A stretch of 62,008 nucleotides of DNA, taken from the NCBI GenBank assembly GCA_963702765.1, contig CAVPEB010000049.1, positions 1 to 62,008 of the forward strand. Reading direction: 5' to 3'. The notes under the pieces were generated by a model, which worked only from the letters and a program-made list of their open reading frames with translations, did no database searches and was not told the DNA's origin. This stretch comes from DATMNR01 sp963702765 (GTDB taxonomy: Bacteria > Chloroflexota > Ktedonobacteria > Ktedonobacterales > Ktedonobacteraceae). Positions 1-10,600 of the stretch are shown here, piece by piece; the first letter of the stretch is position 1, and the number at the start of each line of letters is the position of its first letter. Made by a program: the position numbers and the translations under genes.

Positions 1-85
1 TAGCATTATAGCTCTTTTATCACGAATTCAGGCAGAATAATCCTTTGTGTCAACGATCTCACTATATGACCTTCGGGTAATTTGA

Positions 86-114
86 TTGACCCTCCAGATA
101 TGCCTGTGTATGAT
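86..114 (+). promoter_or_regulatory. Predicted promoter of the VOC dioxygenase gene
   Basis: A TTGACC -35 hexamer (86-91) and a TATGAT -10 hexamer (109-114) are separated by exactly 17 bases and lie about 55 bases before the start codon at 171. The spacing is ideal for the housekeeping sigma factor. It is predicted from sequence only. Confidence 0.5.
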
Positions 115-170
115 ACACGTTAATACATGTGGATATTCAGATGAATGTAAGGCAGTCCCAGGAGGTAATT

Positions 171-1143
171 ATGAGTGAGCAGCAGATTCAAAAAGTTCGT
201 GTGAAACGGTTAGCGCATGTAGGCTTATGGGCAACAGATGTCGCTGCCCAGACACGTTTTTACAGACAGGTGCTGGGCTTCAATCTGCGAGCCACTGAAA
301 TCAATTCTTCCACAGACCAGGATGTTGAATTTGAGGATGCGAATACCTACCTCTCCCTGGGCGACGAGCATCATAGCCTGGGATTATTCAATGATACACG
401 ATCTGCTACAAGTAATGGACGCCACCCCACGCGGCATACTCGTCTGCATCATATTTCCTTCGAAGTCGATACGGATGCCGAACTTGCCGCTCTGGCTGCT
501 CGTCTTAACCAGTCTGGTATTGAACTGGCGTTGGAACCACGTGACGGCGATCCTGAAATAGGCGATACACTCTGGTTTAATGATCCCGATGGCAATCGCA
601 TTGAAATATCAGTCACTCCCGATAATTCGCTGACCCTACCGCCTGCGAGTAGCGAGGGTCGTCGCACACGCCTGCATCCACATTCTTTGCAACACCTGGC
701 AATTTGTACTTCGCATCTAGAAGACGATGGTTGATTTCTATACAGAAGCTCTAGGGTTCGACATTTCAGACTGGTTGCTGCGTGAATGTGTCTGGCTCCG
801 TTGTAATAGTGATCATCATACGGTGATTCTCATGAGAGGTAAACCGGATATAGATCATCTTGGCTATAGTATACCCGCGGGTCCAGAATTGCTGGCCTGG
901 GCGGATTACTTGAGTCGACAGCAGACGCCGATTCTGTGGGGGCCGGGACGTCATGGCGCAGGGAACGACCTGTTCTTGCGTTTTGCTGACGTTGAAGGCG
1001 TGCAGATCGAACTCTCAGCAGAGCTACAACTATACTATGATCATGATGTGACGACTCCGCCACGCCTGTGGCATTCACGTCCCACCGCGCTCAACCTCTG
1101 GGGTGTCATGCCTGCCTGGATGCGCGACGAAGTGCGAGTTTAG
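171..1143 (+). CDS. Two-domain VOC-family extradiol dioxygenase, frameshifted
   Basis: Both halves look like vicinal oxygen chelate (glyoxalase/catechol 2,3-dioxygenase) domains. The first begins with VKRLAHVGLWATDV and ends with the metal-site context WFNDPDGNRIEI. The second runs from LQHLAICTSHLE through MVDFYTEALGF to a VQIEL strand. Such two-domain proteins usually cleave catechol-type rings with Fe(II), and the exact substrate cannot be told. The start ATG at 171 has a perfect AGGAGG at 160-165; a GTG further upstream at 129 lacks one. The reading frame stops at 734 while the second domain resumes in another frame from 727. One extra base near 723-727 would explain this, because HLED-MVDFYTEALGF is continuous after correction. 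Two genes overlapping by eight bases are possible but unlikely, since the second lacks its own ribosome site and starts inside a domain. Confidence 0.75.
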
Positions 1144-1328
1144 GGTTAGGCATCAGTGAGAGGTGGTATTACGTTGCACGTCAACACTTTTGCCAGCAGG
1201 ACAGCGCAAGCGCCCCCATACCGTCCACGCAGCCCCTGTCCCTACAGGTCACGATGGGCGCAATCGCCATGACATGAGATATCAGCGAGCGCCAGAGCAT
1301 CTCACGTCGGCCAATGCTTTTTCATTGC

Positions 1329-2261
1329 TTAAACTTTGACGAGAGAAACACCGAGAAAGATGATCACAATGCCGAGCCACTGGCTCCATTGCAGCTTCTC
1401 GCGCAAGAAAATCCACGCTAGCAGAACTGTCACCGCGCTGAAGAGGGATGCCAGAACGCTCACTACCGAAACCTGATCGGTTGTATAACCAATAGCAACT
1501 GAGAGAAAAGCCATTGTATCTAGTATACCAATCGGTATTATCAACCACCATGCTCTTGGTGGTGGCCATTGTAAACTTTGACGCGCTGGCATGGCAAAAA
1601 TTGCAAGTGTGGAAATAGTGGTTATGCGAATGATCCATATCGGCATAATGCCACCAAACACAGGTACAATATAAATGCCGAGCAACCAGAAATCGACGCC
1701 GTAGCTCACAGCGGCAACTAGCGCCCAACCTACGCCTCTTGTCAACTGACCTCTGCGCAATAGACCTGAATTCTTAAATCTCTTGTTGGAATACGGCGTA
1801 TTTTTCGGGTCTATGTCTCGCTCTTTTGTAACCGATGAGGGGGTAAAACGCGTGGCTGCAAGTGCGACGCCAACTAATGCTGCTGTGATACCTATTCCAC
1901 GCGCGCGACTGATCATTTCTCCGCTCAGGATAGCCAGCACTACAGTCAACGCGGTGGAGCTTGCGGCTATCGGGGAGACAATTGCCAGTACTCCTATTTC
2001 AAAAGAGCGGTAGAGTGCGAGAGCGCTTATCACATTTAGCAATGCGGTTATGAGGGCCAATATCCACCATTGCCAGCTTATGCGAGCTGCCAGGCGCGAA
2101 AATTCGCCTGAGGCTACCAGATAGATGCTTAAGCAAGCGAAGCCGATAAACTGCATATAAAAGAGTGTTCGGTACGTTCCGATAATACGCGTCGTGTAAC
2201 GAACTAAAAAATCGGCAGTGCCCCAGAAGAGGGCAGCCGATAGGCCCAGGATAATACCCAT
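1329..2261 (-). CDS. DMT/EamA-family membrane transporter
   Basis: The protein is very hydrophobic, with about ten predicted membrane segments in two similar halves, as in EamA-type drug/metabolite exporters. The N-terminus MGIILGLSAALFWGTADF resembles the first helix of this family, and the end LQWSQWLGIVIIFLGVSLVKV matches the last helix of the second EamA repeat. A connecting loop of polar residues near the middle separates the halves. The substrate is unknown. The open frame extends to 2351, but the residues before 2261 are not membrane-like, and ATG 2261 has GGGAG a few bases upstream, so I prefer it. It reads in the same direction as the cupin and FAH genes 105 bases upstream of its start and could be cotranscribed with them. 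Confidence 0.75.
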   Translation of the reverse strand: MGIILGLSAALFWGTADFLVRYTTRIIGTYRTLFYMQFIGFACLSIYLVASGEFSRLAARISWQWWILALITALLNVISALALYRSFEIGVLAIVSPIAASSTALTVVLAILSGEMISRARGIGITAALVGVALAATRFTPSSVTKERDIDPKNTPYSNKRFKNSGLLRRGQLTRGVGWALVAAVSYGVDFWLLGIYIVPVFGGIMPIWIIRITTISTLAIFAMPARQSLQWPPPRAWWLIIPIGILDTMAFLSVAIGYTTDQVSVVSVLASLFSAVTVLLAWIFLREKLQWSQWLGIVIIFLGVSLVKV

Positions 2262-2366
2262 AGCGCTCCCGATGAACATTAACAAATTATGCGAGATATC
2301 GTGAAAGCCACTAAGGCCGATACATCGGCGGTGTGCGCGATACATCGGCACCTGCAGATATCTCGT

Positions 2367-2699
2367 TTATTGTTTTAATTTAGAATATTCTGCGGGCGCA
2401 AAGATAACCAGCACTCTCAAATCCTCTGTGATGGTGTGAAAGCGATGTTCCACATTGGCTTTTACAAATACCAGTGAACCAGCTTCAACCGGGCGACTTT
2501 CCTGATCTACTACAATGAAAGCACGGCCGCTTATGATATAGTAGATTTCATCTTCCGTATGTGGTTCTTGCATGTCAACTGCGCCTGCTGGTAGTGTATA
2601 TAGACCTGCACTTAGCGATGGCACACGCAGGAACTCAAGATAATCCTGTCCTGATTGGTCTTGTTGATCAATGAGATGGATGAGTTCGAAAGCCTCCAT
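2367..2699 (-). CDS. Small cupin-domain protein
   Basis: A single cupin_2 barrel of about 110 residues. The conserved motif 1 region is visible as MQEPHTEDEIYYIISGRAF, with metal-ligand candidates His and Glu, and motif 2 as GSLVFVKANVEHRFHTI with the second histidine site. Small cupins of this kind bind a metal and act as sugar isomerases, dioxygenases or ligand sensors; the ligand is not predictable. The open frame begins at 2723, which overlaps the upstream FAH gene. ATG 2699 is better placed after AGGAG and clears the overlap. Position directly behind the FAH-family hydrolase suggests a shared transcript and a related catabolic role. Confidence 0.7.
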   Translation of the reverse strand: MEAFELIHLIDQQDQSGQDYLEFLRVPSLSAGLYTLPAGAVDMQEPHTEDEIYYIISGRAFIVVDQESRPVEAGSLVFVKANVEHRFHTITEDLRVLVIFAPAEYSKLKQ

Positions 2700-2712
2700 T
2701 GTCCTGATGCTC

Positions 2713-3654
2713 CTACTCTGCATTCACAACAACATTTCGCAGTATTCCTATGCCCTCAACCTCGGTTTCCATCACGTCTCCCGCTTTTAGAAATTCGGGG
2801 GGATTGCGTGCGAATCCAACGCCACTGGGCGTACCTGTCGCGATAATGTCGCCTGGTTCTAGCGTCATACCCTGGGAAAGGATTGCAATGATTGTGCGAA
2901 TTGGAAAAACCATCATACTGGTGTTTCCTTCTTGCTTGGTGATCCCATTGACTCGCAATCGTACTTCAAGTTGTTGTGGATCATCTATCTCATCAGCAGT
3001 GACGATCCAGGGCCCCATCGGGCAATACCCATCAATGCTCTTGCCCTTAAAGAACTGCTTATGGCGGGATTGGAGGTCACGGGCGGTGACATCGTTGAGT
3101 ACGGTGTAGCCAAAGACGTGTGACATGGCGTCTTCTTCGGATATATTTTTGCCTCCATTCCCAATAATGACCGCCAGTTCGGCCTCCCAGTCAATCTCTA
3201 CAGAAACCTGCGAATCGATAATGATATTGCCATAGGGACTATTGACGGTTGTTGGCGCCTTGGTAAATATGACGGGATATTCTGGAGGTTTTGTGTCTTG
3301 CCCACGTATGAGCGCCGTTTCTTTTGCGTGATCGGCGTAATTCCAGCCAAGGCACATAAGATTTTTGCGTGGACGTGGAATAGGAGCGGCGAGTTGTATA
3401 TCAGAAAGGTTGTGGACTGCACCGATCTCGGTAAATGTTTTTACTTCGCTAAAGCAGCGATCTCCAGCTTTGTCGAGTATTGCGTTGAGTTCGTGCATGC
3501 CTTGCCCATAATGTTCGAGCAGGTCAAGCATTTGTTCGTGTGGAATGATGTTTAGTGCTCGTGCAGCGAGGTCGACGTCGATAATCTCGTTGTCCTGTAC
3601 GATGCCAATGCGGACTTTTGGTATGGCTGTAGTGGAAAAGCTGGCAAGTTTCAT
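2713..3654 (-). CDS. Fumarylacetoacetate hydrolase family protein
   Basis: At 313 residues this has the full FAH-family C-terminal fold. Visible signatures include the metal-binding EIDWEAELAVIIG, the GYTVLNDVTARDLQ segment, FFKGKSIDGYCPMGPWIV and TGTPSGVGFARNPPEFL. Family members hydrolyse or decarboxylate 2,4-dioxo or acylpyruvate-type intermediates in aromatic and sugar-acid breakdown, with Mg or Mn as cofactor. A catechol-type dioxygenase lies nearby at 171-1143, which fits an aromatic-degradation theme but is only suggestive. The ATG at 3654 follows AAGGAG at a good distance. The stop touches the start region of the cupin gene, suggesting an operon. Confidence 0.85.
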   Translation of the reverse strand: MKLASFSTTAIPKVRIGIVQDNEIIDVDLAARALNIIPHEQMLDLLEHYGQGMHELNAILDKAGDRCFSEVKTFTEIGAVHNLSDIQLAAPIPRPRKNLMCLGWNYADHAKETALIRGQDTKPPEYPVIFTKAPTTVNSPYGNIIIDSQVSVEIDWEAELAVIIGNGGKNISEEDAMSHVFGYTVLNDVTARDLQSRHKQFFKGKSIDGYCPMGPWIVTADEIDDPQQLEVRLRVNGITKQEGNTSMMVFPIRTIIAILSQGMTLEPGDIIATGTPSGVGFARNPPEFLKAGDVMETEVEGIGILRNVVVNAE

Positions 3655-3730
3655 GCGGTTCTCCTTGTTGATAGAATGGTCAGGAATTTTCTACAGTTTC
3701 TCTCTTCCCCACCCCACTAAAGAGGGATGT

Positions 3731-3799
3731 TGTGGGGACCCGCTATTGCATCTCCCAGATGCGCGGCCCCACACCCCGCTTAGGGACGGCTGTCCCTAA
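3731..3799. repeat. Intergenic nested inverted repeats (REP-like)
   Basis: Two hairpins lie between the divergent FAH and NUDIX genes. The first pairs GTGGGG with CCCCAC and contains the inner stem GCATCT/AGATGC (3748-3753, 3757-3762). The second is a perfect TTAGGGAC/GTCCCTAA stem (3780-3787, 3792-3799) with a four-base loop. There is no gene here, so a terminator role is odd between divergent genes and a dispersed palindromic repeat is more likely. Confidence 0.5.
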
Positions 3800-3896
3800 G
3801 AACCCTGCTTTATGGTAGTATACAATAGTGAGCGATATTTTGGAGTAGGGTATTTATGGCCTGGAGCCAGAAAAGATAGGAACGGAGAAATGGGTT

Positions 3897-4709
3897 ATGG
3901 CAGTTGAACCTCGTCTCGCATCGGCAGTAATGTTATTGCGGGATACTTCTTCCGGGCAGGGAATAGAAGTGTTTATGGTGCGACGTGTTATCCAGAGTGA
4001 TTTTATGCCGGATGTGTATGTGTTTCCTGGTGGTTCTGTCTCACAGGATGACCATGCTGCGGAACTCGCGGATGGGGTTTGTAAGCCTGTAGCAGGATCT
4101 CCAGGAGATCCTGAAGGACGCACTCAATTGGGGAGCGGGGCGAGAGCTGCTGCGATTCGCGAGCTTTTTGAAGAAGCAGGCATTTTACTTGCCTATCAAG
4201 CTGAAAAGATGCTGGCTATACCCGAGCAGGAAGTTGAACGCTATGCTGAGTATCGCAACGCGTTCAATGAGCGAAAAGGGTCTCTGGTAGAGATGGCACG
4301 TGCAGAACAACTTACACTGGCTACTGATCTCCTGGATTACTTTGCGCACTGGATTACACCCGAAGGCATGCCGAAACGTTTCGATACGCACTTTTTCCTG
4401 ACGACTGCTCCTGACGAACAGCAGGCAGCTCATGATCGTCTGGAGACAAGTGAGGGTATTTGGATTTCACCAACAGAAGCTCTTGCGCGTTTTGAGCGCA
4501 AGGAATTTCCACTGGTCTTCGCCACCATATACCAGTTGCGAGAATTAGCGGCATTTGGAAGCGTGCAAGAAGCACTTGCGTCTACAAAAGAACAGCGCGT
4601 GCCAACTCGCATACCTGTATTGAAACAGGAAGGTGGCAAAACTCGCGTCTTTCTTCAGGAAGATGTTGATAATGCCTGGGATGTGCCTGAGCATATGACG
4701 AGGTCATAA
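3897..4709 (+). CDS. NUDIX hydrolase
   Basis: The protein starts with MAVEPRLASAVMLLRD and has the typical NUDIX order: VYVFPGGSVSQDDH, an insertion, then the catalytic helix core RELFEEAGILL (REUXEEXGU). The insertion between the glycine-rich start and the helix is typical of the long NUDT7/NUDT19-like or RppH-unlike branch that hydrolyses CoA esters or related diphosphates. The residues after the helix, about 180 of them, form an alpha-helical C-terminal part. It is followed after 22 bases by a metallo-beta-lactamase gene in the same direction. This NUDIX-MBL arrangement is common in Actinobacteria and Chloroflexota, where both act on CoA- or phosphate-linked small molecules. The substrate remains inferred. 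Confidence 0.8.
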   Translation: MAVEPRLASAVMLLRDTSSGQGIEVFMVRRVIQSDFMPDVYVFPGGSVSQDDHAAELADGVCKPVAGSPGDPEGRTQLGSGARAAAIRELFEEAGILLAYQAEKMLAIPEQEVERYAEYRNAFNERKGSLVEMARAEQLTLATDLLDYFAHWITPEGMPKRFDTHFFLTTAPDEQQAAHDRLETSEGIWISPTEALARFERKEFPLVFATIYQLRELAAFGSVQEALASTKEQRVPTRIPVLKQEGGKTRVFLQEDVDNAWDVPEHMTRS

Positions 4710-4731
4710 TCTGCTATAGGGGGAATTTTTC

Positions 4732-5541
4732 ATGCAACAAGCATATACAGTCATCCTGGCCCCAAATCCCTCTCTTATGACTGGACCGGGCACCAACACG
4801 ATTGTTGTTGGTGATGGAGAAGAAGGCGCGACGGTTATTGATCCGGCGGTTGATGATACTGCCTATCTGGATACAATCATTGAAGCTGGCGCGGAGCGTG
4901 GAGGCATTCGAAGGATACTGATCACACATGGGCATCCCGACCACATCGGGGGCGCAGAAACGTTACGAAAACATCTACATGTTTATGTTTACGCTTTCAG
5001 CAGGCAGGGAGTGCCTTTCGCGGACGAAGAGGTCGCTGATGGGATGACGTTCCCCGCGGGAGATGATACCTTACAGGCTATATATACACCCGGCCATCGC
5101 TTCGATCATCTCAGCTTTTTATTGGAAAATCAGCGAGCGCTCTTTGCTGGCGATCTAATCTCAGGTATCACCACAAATGTAATCGCGCCGCCCGATGGCG
5201 ATATGCTCGATTATTTAAATTCGCTGAAGCGGCTGCAGGAGTTGGACATATCTGAAATTGTGCCTGCACATGGTCCGACTATCACTGATGCGCAGGCCAA
5301 AATCTCAGAATATATACAACATAGAATGCAGCGGGAGCAACAAGTGATTCAGGCACTAGAAGCCCTTTCTCCGAGTGTCACGATCACTGAAATGGTGCCC
5401 CAAATCTACATAGATGTTGACCCGAAGCTGCATGCTATTGCAGCCTGGTCAGTAGAAGCACACCTCATTAAATTGGAACGAGAAGGATTGGTGGAAAAGT
5501 TGGAGTATGATCGGTGGGCATTAGTGAGACCCACTGCTTAA
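4732..5541 (+). CDS. MBL-fold metallohydrolase (LACTB2-like)
   Basis: The N-terminus contains PNPSLMTGPGTNT, typical of the LACTB2/glyoxalase II branch. The metal site is clear: THGHPDHIGG (HxHxDH), then TPGHRFDH, then the bridging aspartate in LFAGDLISG and the last histidine in VPAHGPTI. The C-terminal 60 residues form a winged-helix extension, as in LACTB2 and related nucleases or thioester hydrolases. It probably works with the preceding NUDIX enzyme, which ends 22 bases upstream. ATG 4732 follows a GGGGGAATTTTTC ribosome site. It converges on the UbiB-like gene with only 13 bases between the stops. Confidence 0.85.
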   Translation: MQQAYTVILAPNPSLMTGPGTNTIVVGDGEEGATVIDPAVDDTAYLDTIIEAGAERGGIRRILITHGHPDHIGGAETLRKHLHVYVYAFSRQGVPFADEEVADGMTFPAGDDTLQAIYTPGHRFDHLSFLLENQRALFAGDLISGITTNVIAPPDGDMLDYLNSLKRLQELDISEIVPAHGPTITDAQAKISEYIQHRMQREQQVIQALEALSPSVTITEMVPQIYIDVDPKLHAIAAWSVEAHLIKLEREGLVEKLEYDRWALVRPTA

Positions 5542-5554
5542 TTCTCTGTTTTTC

Positions 5555-7248
5555 TCACCACCTAAAGAACAACCTCAGTCCTAAAAATGCTGCAAGGCCC
5601 AGGGTAAGAAGGGCTAGTAATTGACTGTGATCATTATGAAAGAAGAAGAGTGCAGCTCCTAGACATCCTACGAACATCAAGGCTAAAGCAATGGGGAATG
5701 CTGTGTTAGAATCATTACCTGCACGTTTGCGAAAGGCAGTTGCACCGACCCCGATATCTCCACCAAGATTAATCACGAACTGCCCTGCTTCGAGCTTGGT
5801 CAGGATGCGCTCGATCGTGCGTGGCATTTTCAAGAGTGTGTTGACTGTCTCTAGCAACTGAGCCAGGAGTTGCTGAATAGTCTTTCCAATTTCATCAGTA
5901 TTCAGCCCCAGGAATTTGCGCGCGTAGGGTACAGCCACATCGATCACGTTAAAATCAGGCGCAAGACCGGTTGAGACACCAATGAGAGTGCTGATGGCTC
6001 TTCCGGTGAAGGCAAACTGCGAAGGTATCTGGAATGGCTGGCCATATAACAATTTCGCGATCTCGTCGGCAATTACAGGAATATCCATATCACGAGCTTC
6101 ACCTAGCGTTAAGCCATAAAATTGTTCGAGTAAAAGCGATAGGCCTCGCTCGAGTGCCGACTTATTCGCTCCTTTACCAATAAATCCCAGATTTGATAAT
6201 TCCTCCACTATCGCTTCTGAATCGCGAGTTAAAAACGCCAGGAACAACGCCCGCATAGATTTTTTCATGGAACTGGTGATAGAGCCTACCATGCCAAAAT
6301 CAACAAATTCAATGATTGGTCCGTTTCCTGGCGTACCAGGTTTCACAAAGATATTGCCGGGATGGGGATCTGCATGAAAGAAGCCTTCATCAAAGAACTG
6401 ATGAAAGTAGGCTTGCACTGTGCGATTTGCTACTTCAAGACGATCAATTCCTGCAGCCTCAAGTTCGGATCATAGTCGTTGATTTTAATACCATCGATCC
6501 ATTCCAATACCAGGAGACGACGAGTCGTATATTCGTCATATACCTCTGGAATATAGATAGTTTCATCGTCCTTAAACATCTCTTTGAAGCGTTTGCAGTT
6601 GGCCGCTTCGGTTACGAAGTCAATCTCTTCATAGACAGTGCGTTCAAATTCACGATAAATGCCCTTCAAATCTATGAAGTTACCAGTTTTCACAAAACGT
6701 GTAATCACACGGATGACGAATTTGAGGGAATTGAGGTCCATACGTACGAGTTGATCAATGTTTGGCCGTTGAATTTTGACGGCTACCTCTTCACCTGTTG
6801 ATGCAAGCACAGCCTTATGTACCTGTCCAAGAGATGCGGCTGCTGTCGCTTTAGTTTCTATGTGGCTGAAAATCTGATCAATAGGTTTTCCAAGCTCATC
6901 TTCGATAACGGTGACAACATGACTGAATGGTTCCGCAGGAACCTCATCCTGGAGCGAACTGAGTACTGCCAACGCCTGTTCTGGTAAAAGATCGGCACGA
7001 GAACTAAGGAATTGCCCAAGTTTGATCATCAGCACACCAAGCTTAATGGCTGTTTCACGAAAAGCAACCAGAACTTTAATTAATACTTCGATGTTTGGCT
7101 GTACTTCGTAATTACCTTTCTCATGGGCGCGTACGACGCGCCGGCGTTCGCGATAAATAACCCAGATGGTCCAGAGTAATAAACGTGTAACGCGAAATGA
7201 GCGCACTAACTGTGAAAACCTATTTATTTTTGATGTTTTTTTACTCAT
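5555..7248 (-). CDS. ABC1/UbiB-family atypical kinase, frameshifted
   Basis: Two frames together give a full-length AarF/ABC1/UbiB protein of about 560 residues. The N-terminal part (to about 6465) has the lysine motif EVAVKIQRP and the KxGQ region KLGQFLSSRADLLP. The second part carries HADPHPGNIFVKPG and the DFG-like VDFGMVG. Two hydrophobic segments lie at the C-terminus. The family consists of membrane-associated ATPases that support quinone and lipid metabolism. The N-terminal frame ends at 6430. The true continuation, LEAAGIDRLEVANRTVQAYF, is in another frame, and restoring one base in the short CC/GG/AA run near 6465-6468 makes KINDYDP(E)LEAAGIDR continuous. The start is uncertain: ATG 7248, or TTG 7260 beside AAAGG. 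Confidence 0.8.
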
Positions 7249-7663
7249 GCAAAGATTCAAGACCTTTCATTTCATTCGTTCCTAGCATATCATGAACATC
7301 AGCAGTTGTGTAGAGTTTAAGTGAAGAAAATATAAGAGCTAATCAAAAGACTTTCATAGAAGATGTAACAGGTAACTTTCGGATCCTGTGTAAACAATCG
7401 CAATCCCCACCGTATAATATACATATGGCTAATTTTGGAAAGATTGCAACAAATATCATGACTGGTACGTCATTGAATGGGAGAGGGTTAAAGAGTGACC
7501 TATTTCACTTGACTTTCGGATTAGTAGATAGGCTACAACAAGCAAGGGGAATGTTGTAACTGAATACCCGGCACTTGTAACTTATTACCTACACATTTGA
7601 AGATAATAGAAAAGCCCGATCTCGTAATTACAATCTCAGATAATTTGATAGCGGAGGTGTATC
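7249..7663. other. Intergenic region between divergent ubiB-like and DUF4012 genes
   Basis: No gene is visible. The segment is AT-rich and must hold both divergent promoters. A TATAAT at 7413-7418 and a TTGACT at 7509-7514 could be promoter parts for the rightward gene, but neither has a convincing partner at 17 bases. The last ten bases contain the GGAGGTG ribosome site for the TTG start at 7664. Confidence 0.5.
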
Positions 7664-10600
7664 TTGTCCAATGTTCGAGTGGACATTTCTCCGGCAAAAT
7701 CTACCAGAAAACGCGACATTTCCTCCTGGGTAGAGCCTGATATTTCAAGGCTGAGCGCAAGAGGAGCATAGACGTTACAATAAACGCAAAAATGCTGTTC
7801 AAGACTATTTTACGACTGATCTTCCTCTAGGAGAAATAACGCTACAACACCATCTTTCGTCGGAAATTCTGATGAGACTGGTTGAGCAAAGTTGCATGCA
7901 GCATGAGGATGGAACGCTCTGGGGCTATCGCGCATTAGTGCCTGGTGTAATTGTTATTGATCATGCTCCAGTTTCTGATTCTAAAGAAGATCTTCTCTCG
8001 CAAAAGCAAGATGATATGCCAACTAAAGGCTCTCCTGAGGAGGTTATAGGTGGGATGCCCTGCACATCCGAACAAGCTTCATTCGATGAGGGTATGGATG
8101 TACCTATTGAAAATGACGAAGATACTCAACAGCGCCCCGCAGTTAAAATCGCTTCTGCTACCGTTCCTCTTGCTCCTCTGGCTACAGTTGCTTCAAACGG
8201 ACACGATATTCACCAAACAGACAGTGTGGAGGTAAGGGGAGAAGATACGGTTGTTGCAACGGAAGAGACGAATGATCCGGAGAATGCTGTCGAAATAGAA
8301 GATCCGCAGTCAATCGATAATGGTATCGTATTAGAGACAGCTCAGGTGGAAGAAGAGGTTGAGAAATCAACAACGGAACGTGTTGATTCGGAAATCGATA
8401 GCGGAGCAGAAGAAGAAGCAGTGGTAGTGAAGGACGATGTGGAGCAAGAAGAAAGAGTTATAGATGGGGATCATCCTGCAGGTGAAGAGGTTGTGGACTC
8501 AAGCCAAAGCGAACTAGTTGAGCCTGAAGATGCGGTCGGTGAAGAGGAGATTGAAGAAGAGGGCATAGAACTCCAGGAAGAGAAGTTAGATGCAAGCAGT
8601 GAAGAACATACAATCACTGATTTTTCTGATGCTCCCGAAGATGCTATTTCCAGTACAGAGATTGTGGTTCGTGAAAGCCTGATTCCGGCTGTATTGCCTC
8701 TGTATGGCAAAAGTCGGAAGCGTATAAATATTAAAAAGGTAGCTAAGACTCGACGTTCGATACGCAAGCGGTGGATTCATGAGGTGCAGAGCCGACGCAA
8801 ACAGAGGCGATTGCGTAGTATTGTGGCTACAACGGTAGTGGCTTCTCTGATGTTCGTGATATTTCTGCCTCTTGGAACCGGTTTGGCAGCCTATAGTACG
8901 TACAATTCGATACGAAATGTTGCGTTGGACGGTGTTAACCATTTGCTCGCCGTCAAAACCCTACTTCCTATTTCCAAAAGTGATCCTACAGCAGCACTTG
9001 ATGCGAACAAGTTACAACAGGCCCAATTAGAGTTTAGCAGCGCAGAAAGCGACTTTGTGCAATTGCAGCAGCTTGTGAATCGTTCAGATGTGCAATCGGC
9101 GATTCAGCAATTCGCACCGCAATATAGTAGCAAGCTTGATATGGCTCAGCGCCTCGTTCAAGTCGGAATAGATGTCTCGCGTATGGGGAATGAAGTGGTG
9201 GGCGTTGCGCTGCTTGGCGCGAATATCATGCATAGTTCGCCACTAGCGAATGGAAACACGAAACCACTCATTACATCAACTGATATCTCAAATGCTGAAG
9301 GCGTTTTAATCCATGCCCAGTACTTCATTAACGATATACAAATGCAGATGAGCCAGGTATCGATCAAGGATTTACCGATCAGCACTACACAGAAGAATGA
9401 GCTTAGCTCTGTAATGGCTCTGATGCCAAAGGTGCAAGATTACATATCACAGGGTCAGGGTCTCATAGGAATCGTCGCATGGTTACTTGGTGTTGATCAT
9501 GCGCGCCACTTTCTGGTGCAGACAATGGATAATGGCGAACTTCGTCCCGGAGGAGGGTTTACAGGAATGTATGGCCTGCTTACCATCCAAAATGGACGTA
9601 TGGCTCCTTTTTCTCTACAAGACGTGACTGAGCTTGATTACGCCGGGAATGGTATGGAATTAGGTCGACAAGCCCCACCACAATATAGTAGTTGGATGAA
9701 ATTTGGATACTTCGGACTGCGGGATGCCAACCTGTCAGGAGACTTTCCTACAACTGCAAAGTTGGCTATGCAGGTTTTCCAGGAAGAGGGAGGCGGGCCT
9801 GTAGATGGCAATATTGCCTTGACACCTACAGTCATTGCTCATGTTCTGAATGTGATAGGCCCAATAAAAGTGCCGCAATATAACGAAACGATCACTGCCC
9901 AGAACCTGGAAGATAAACTGCACTACTATCAGCAAGACTTTGGCGCCATCAGGTTACAGAGGCAGATAACCGGCACAAACAATGCAGCCACACGTAAAGC
10001 TTTCACATCGCTTCTTGGTCATTTGCTGCTTGATAAAGTTCGTCACGAGCCAGTCAAAGTGCTTGTGAAGATTATGCAAAATGCTGTGAAGGACATACAG
10101 TCACGCGACCTGGAGATCTACTTTACCAATCCTTTAGCCGAGAGTTGGATGGTCCAACATGGCTATAGTGGGGACATGAATACCTTTTCGAAGCAAGATG
10201 GTTTTATGGTGGTGCAATCAAATATCAGCATTAGTAAAGCGAGTCAATATGTGCATACAACAGAACAGGATAATGTCTCATTCGATGCACAGGGTGGAGC
10301 ATATCATAACCTGACCATTACGCTAAATTATAAGCAGACTGGACCTGTGTATGGGTATGATACCTATGCTGATTATATTCGTGTCTATGCGCCTGCAAAT
10401 GCTCAATTGCAGGGAGGAGATGGATTCGATAGCGGACATTGCATGAGTGGAGCGCCAAGTTCAACAGGCACTGGAAGTAATAGTACCGGGAACTCATGTT
10501 GCAGTTCCAATCCCGTGCCTAAACCTACCGGCGGAAATGGAAAGCCTCCTTCACAAGGAACTGGCAGTCAACCTGATACTTGCGCTCAATTAGCGACGTC

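Noticed and set aside
727..734. Possible programmed frameshift or translational coupling between two VOC frames
   Set aside because: The overlap starts inside a domain, there is no slippery heptamer or second ribosome site, and many other genes in the window have similar breaks.
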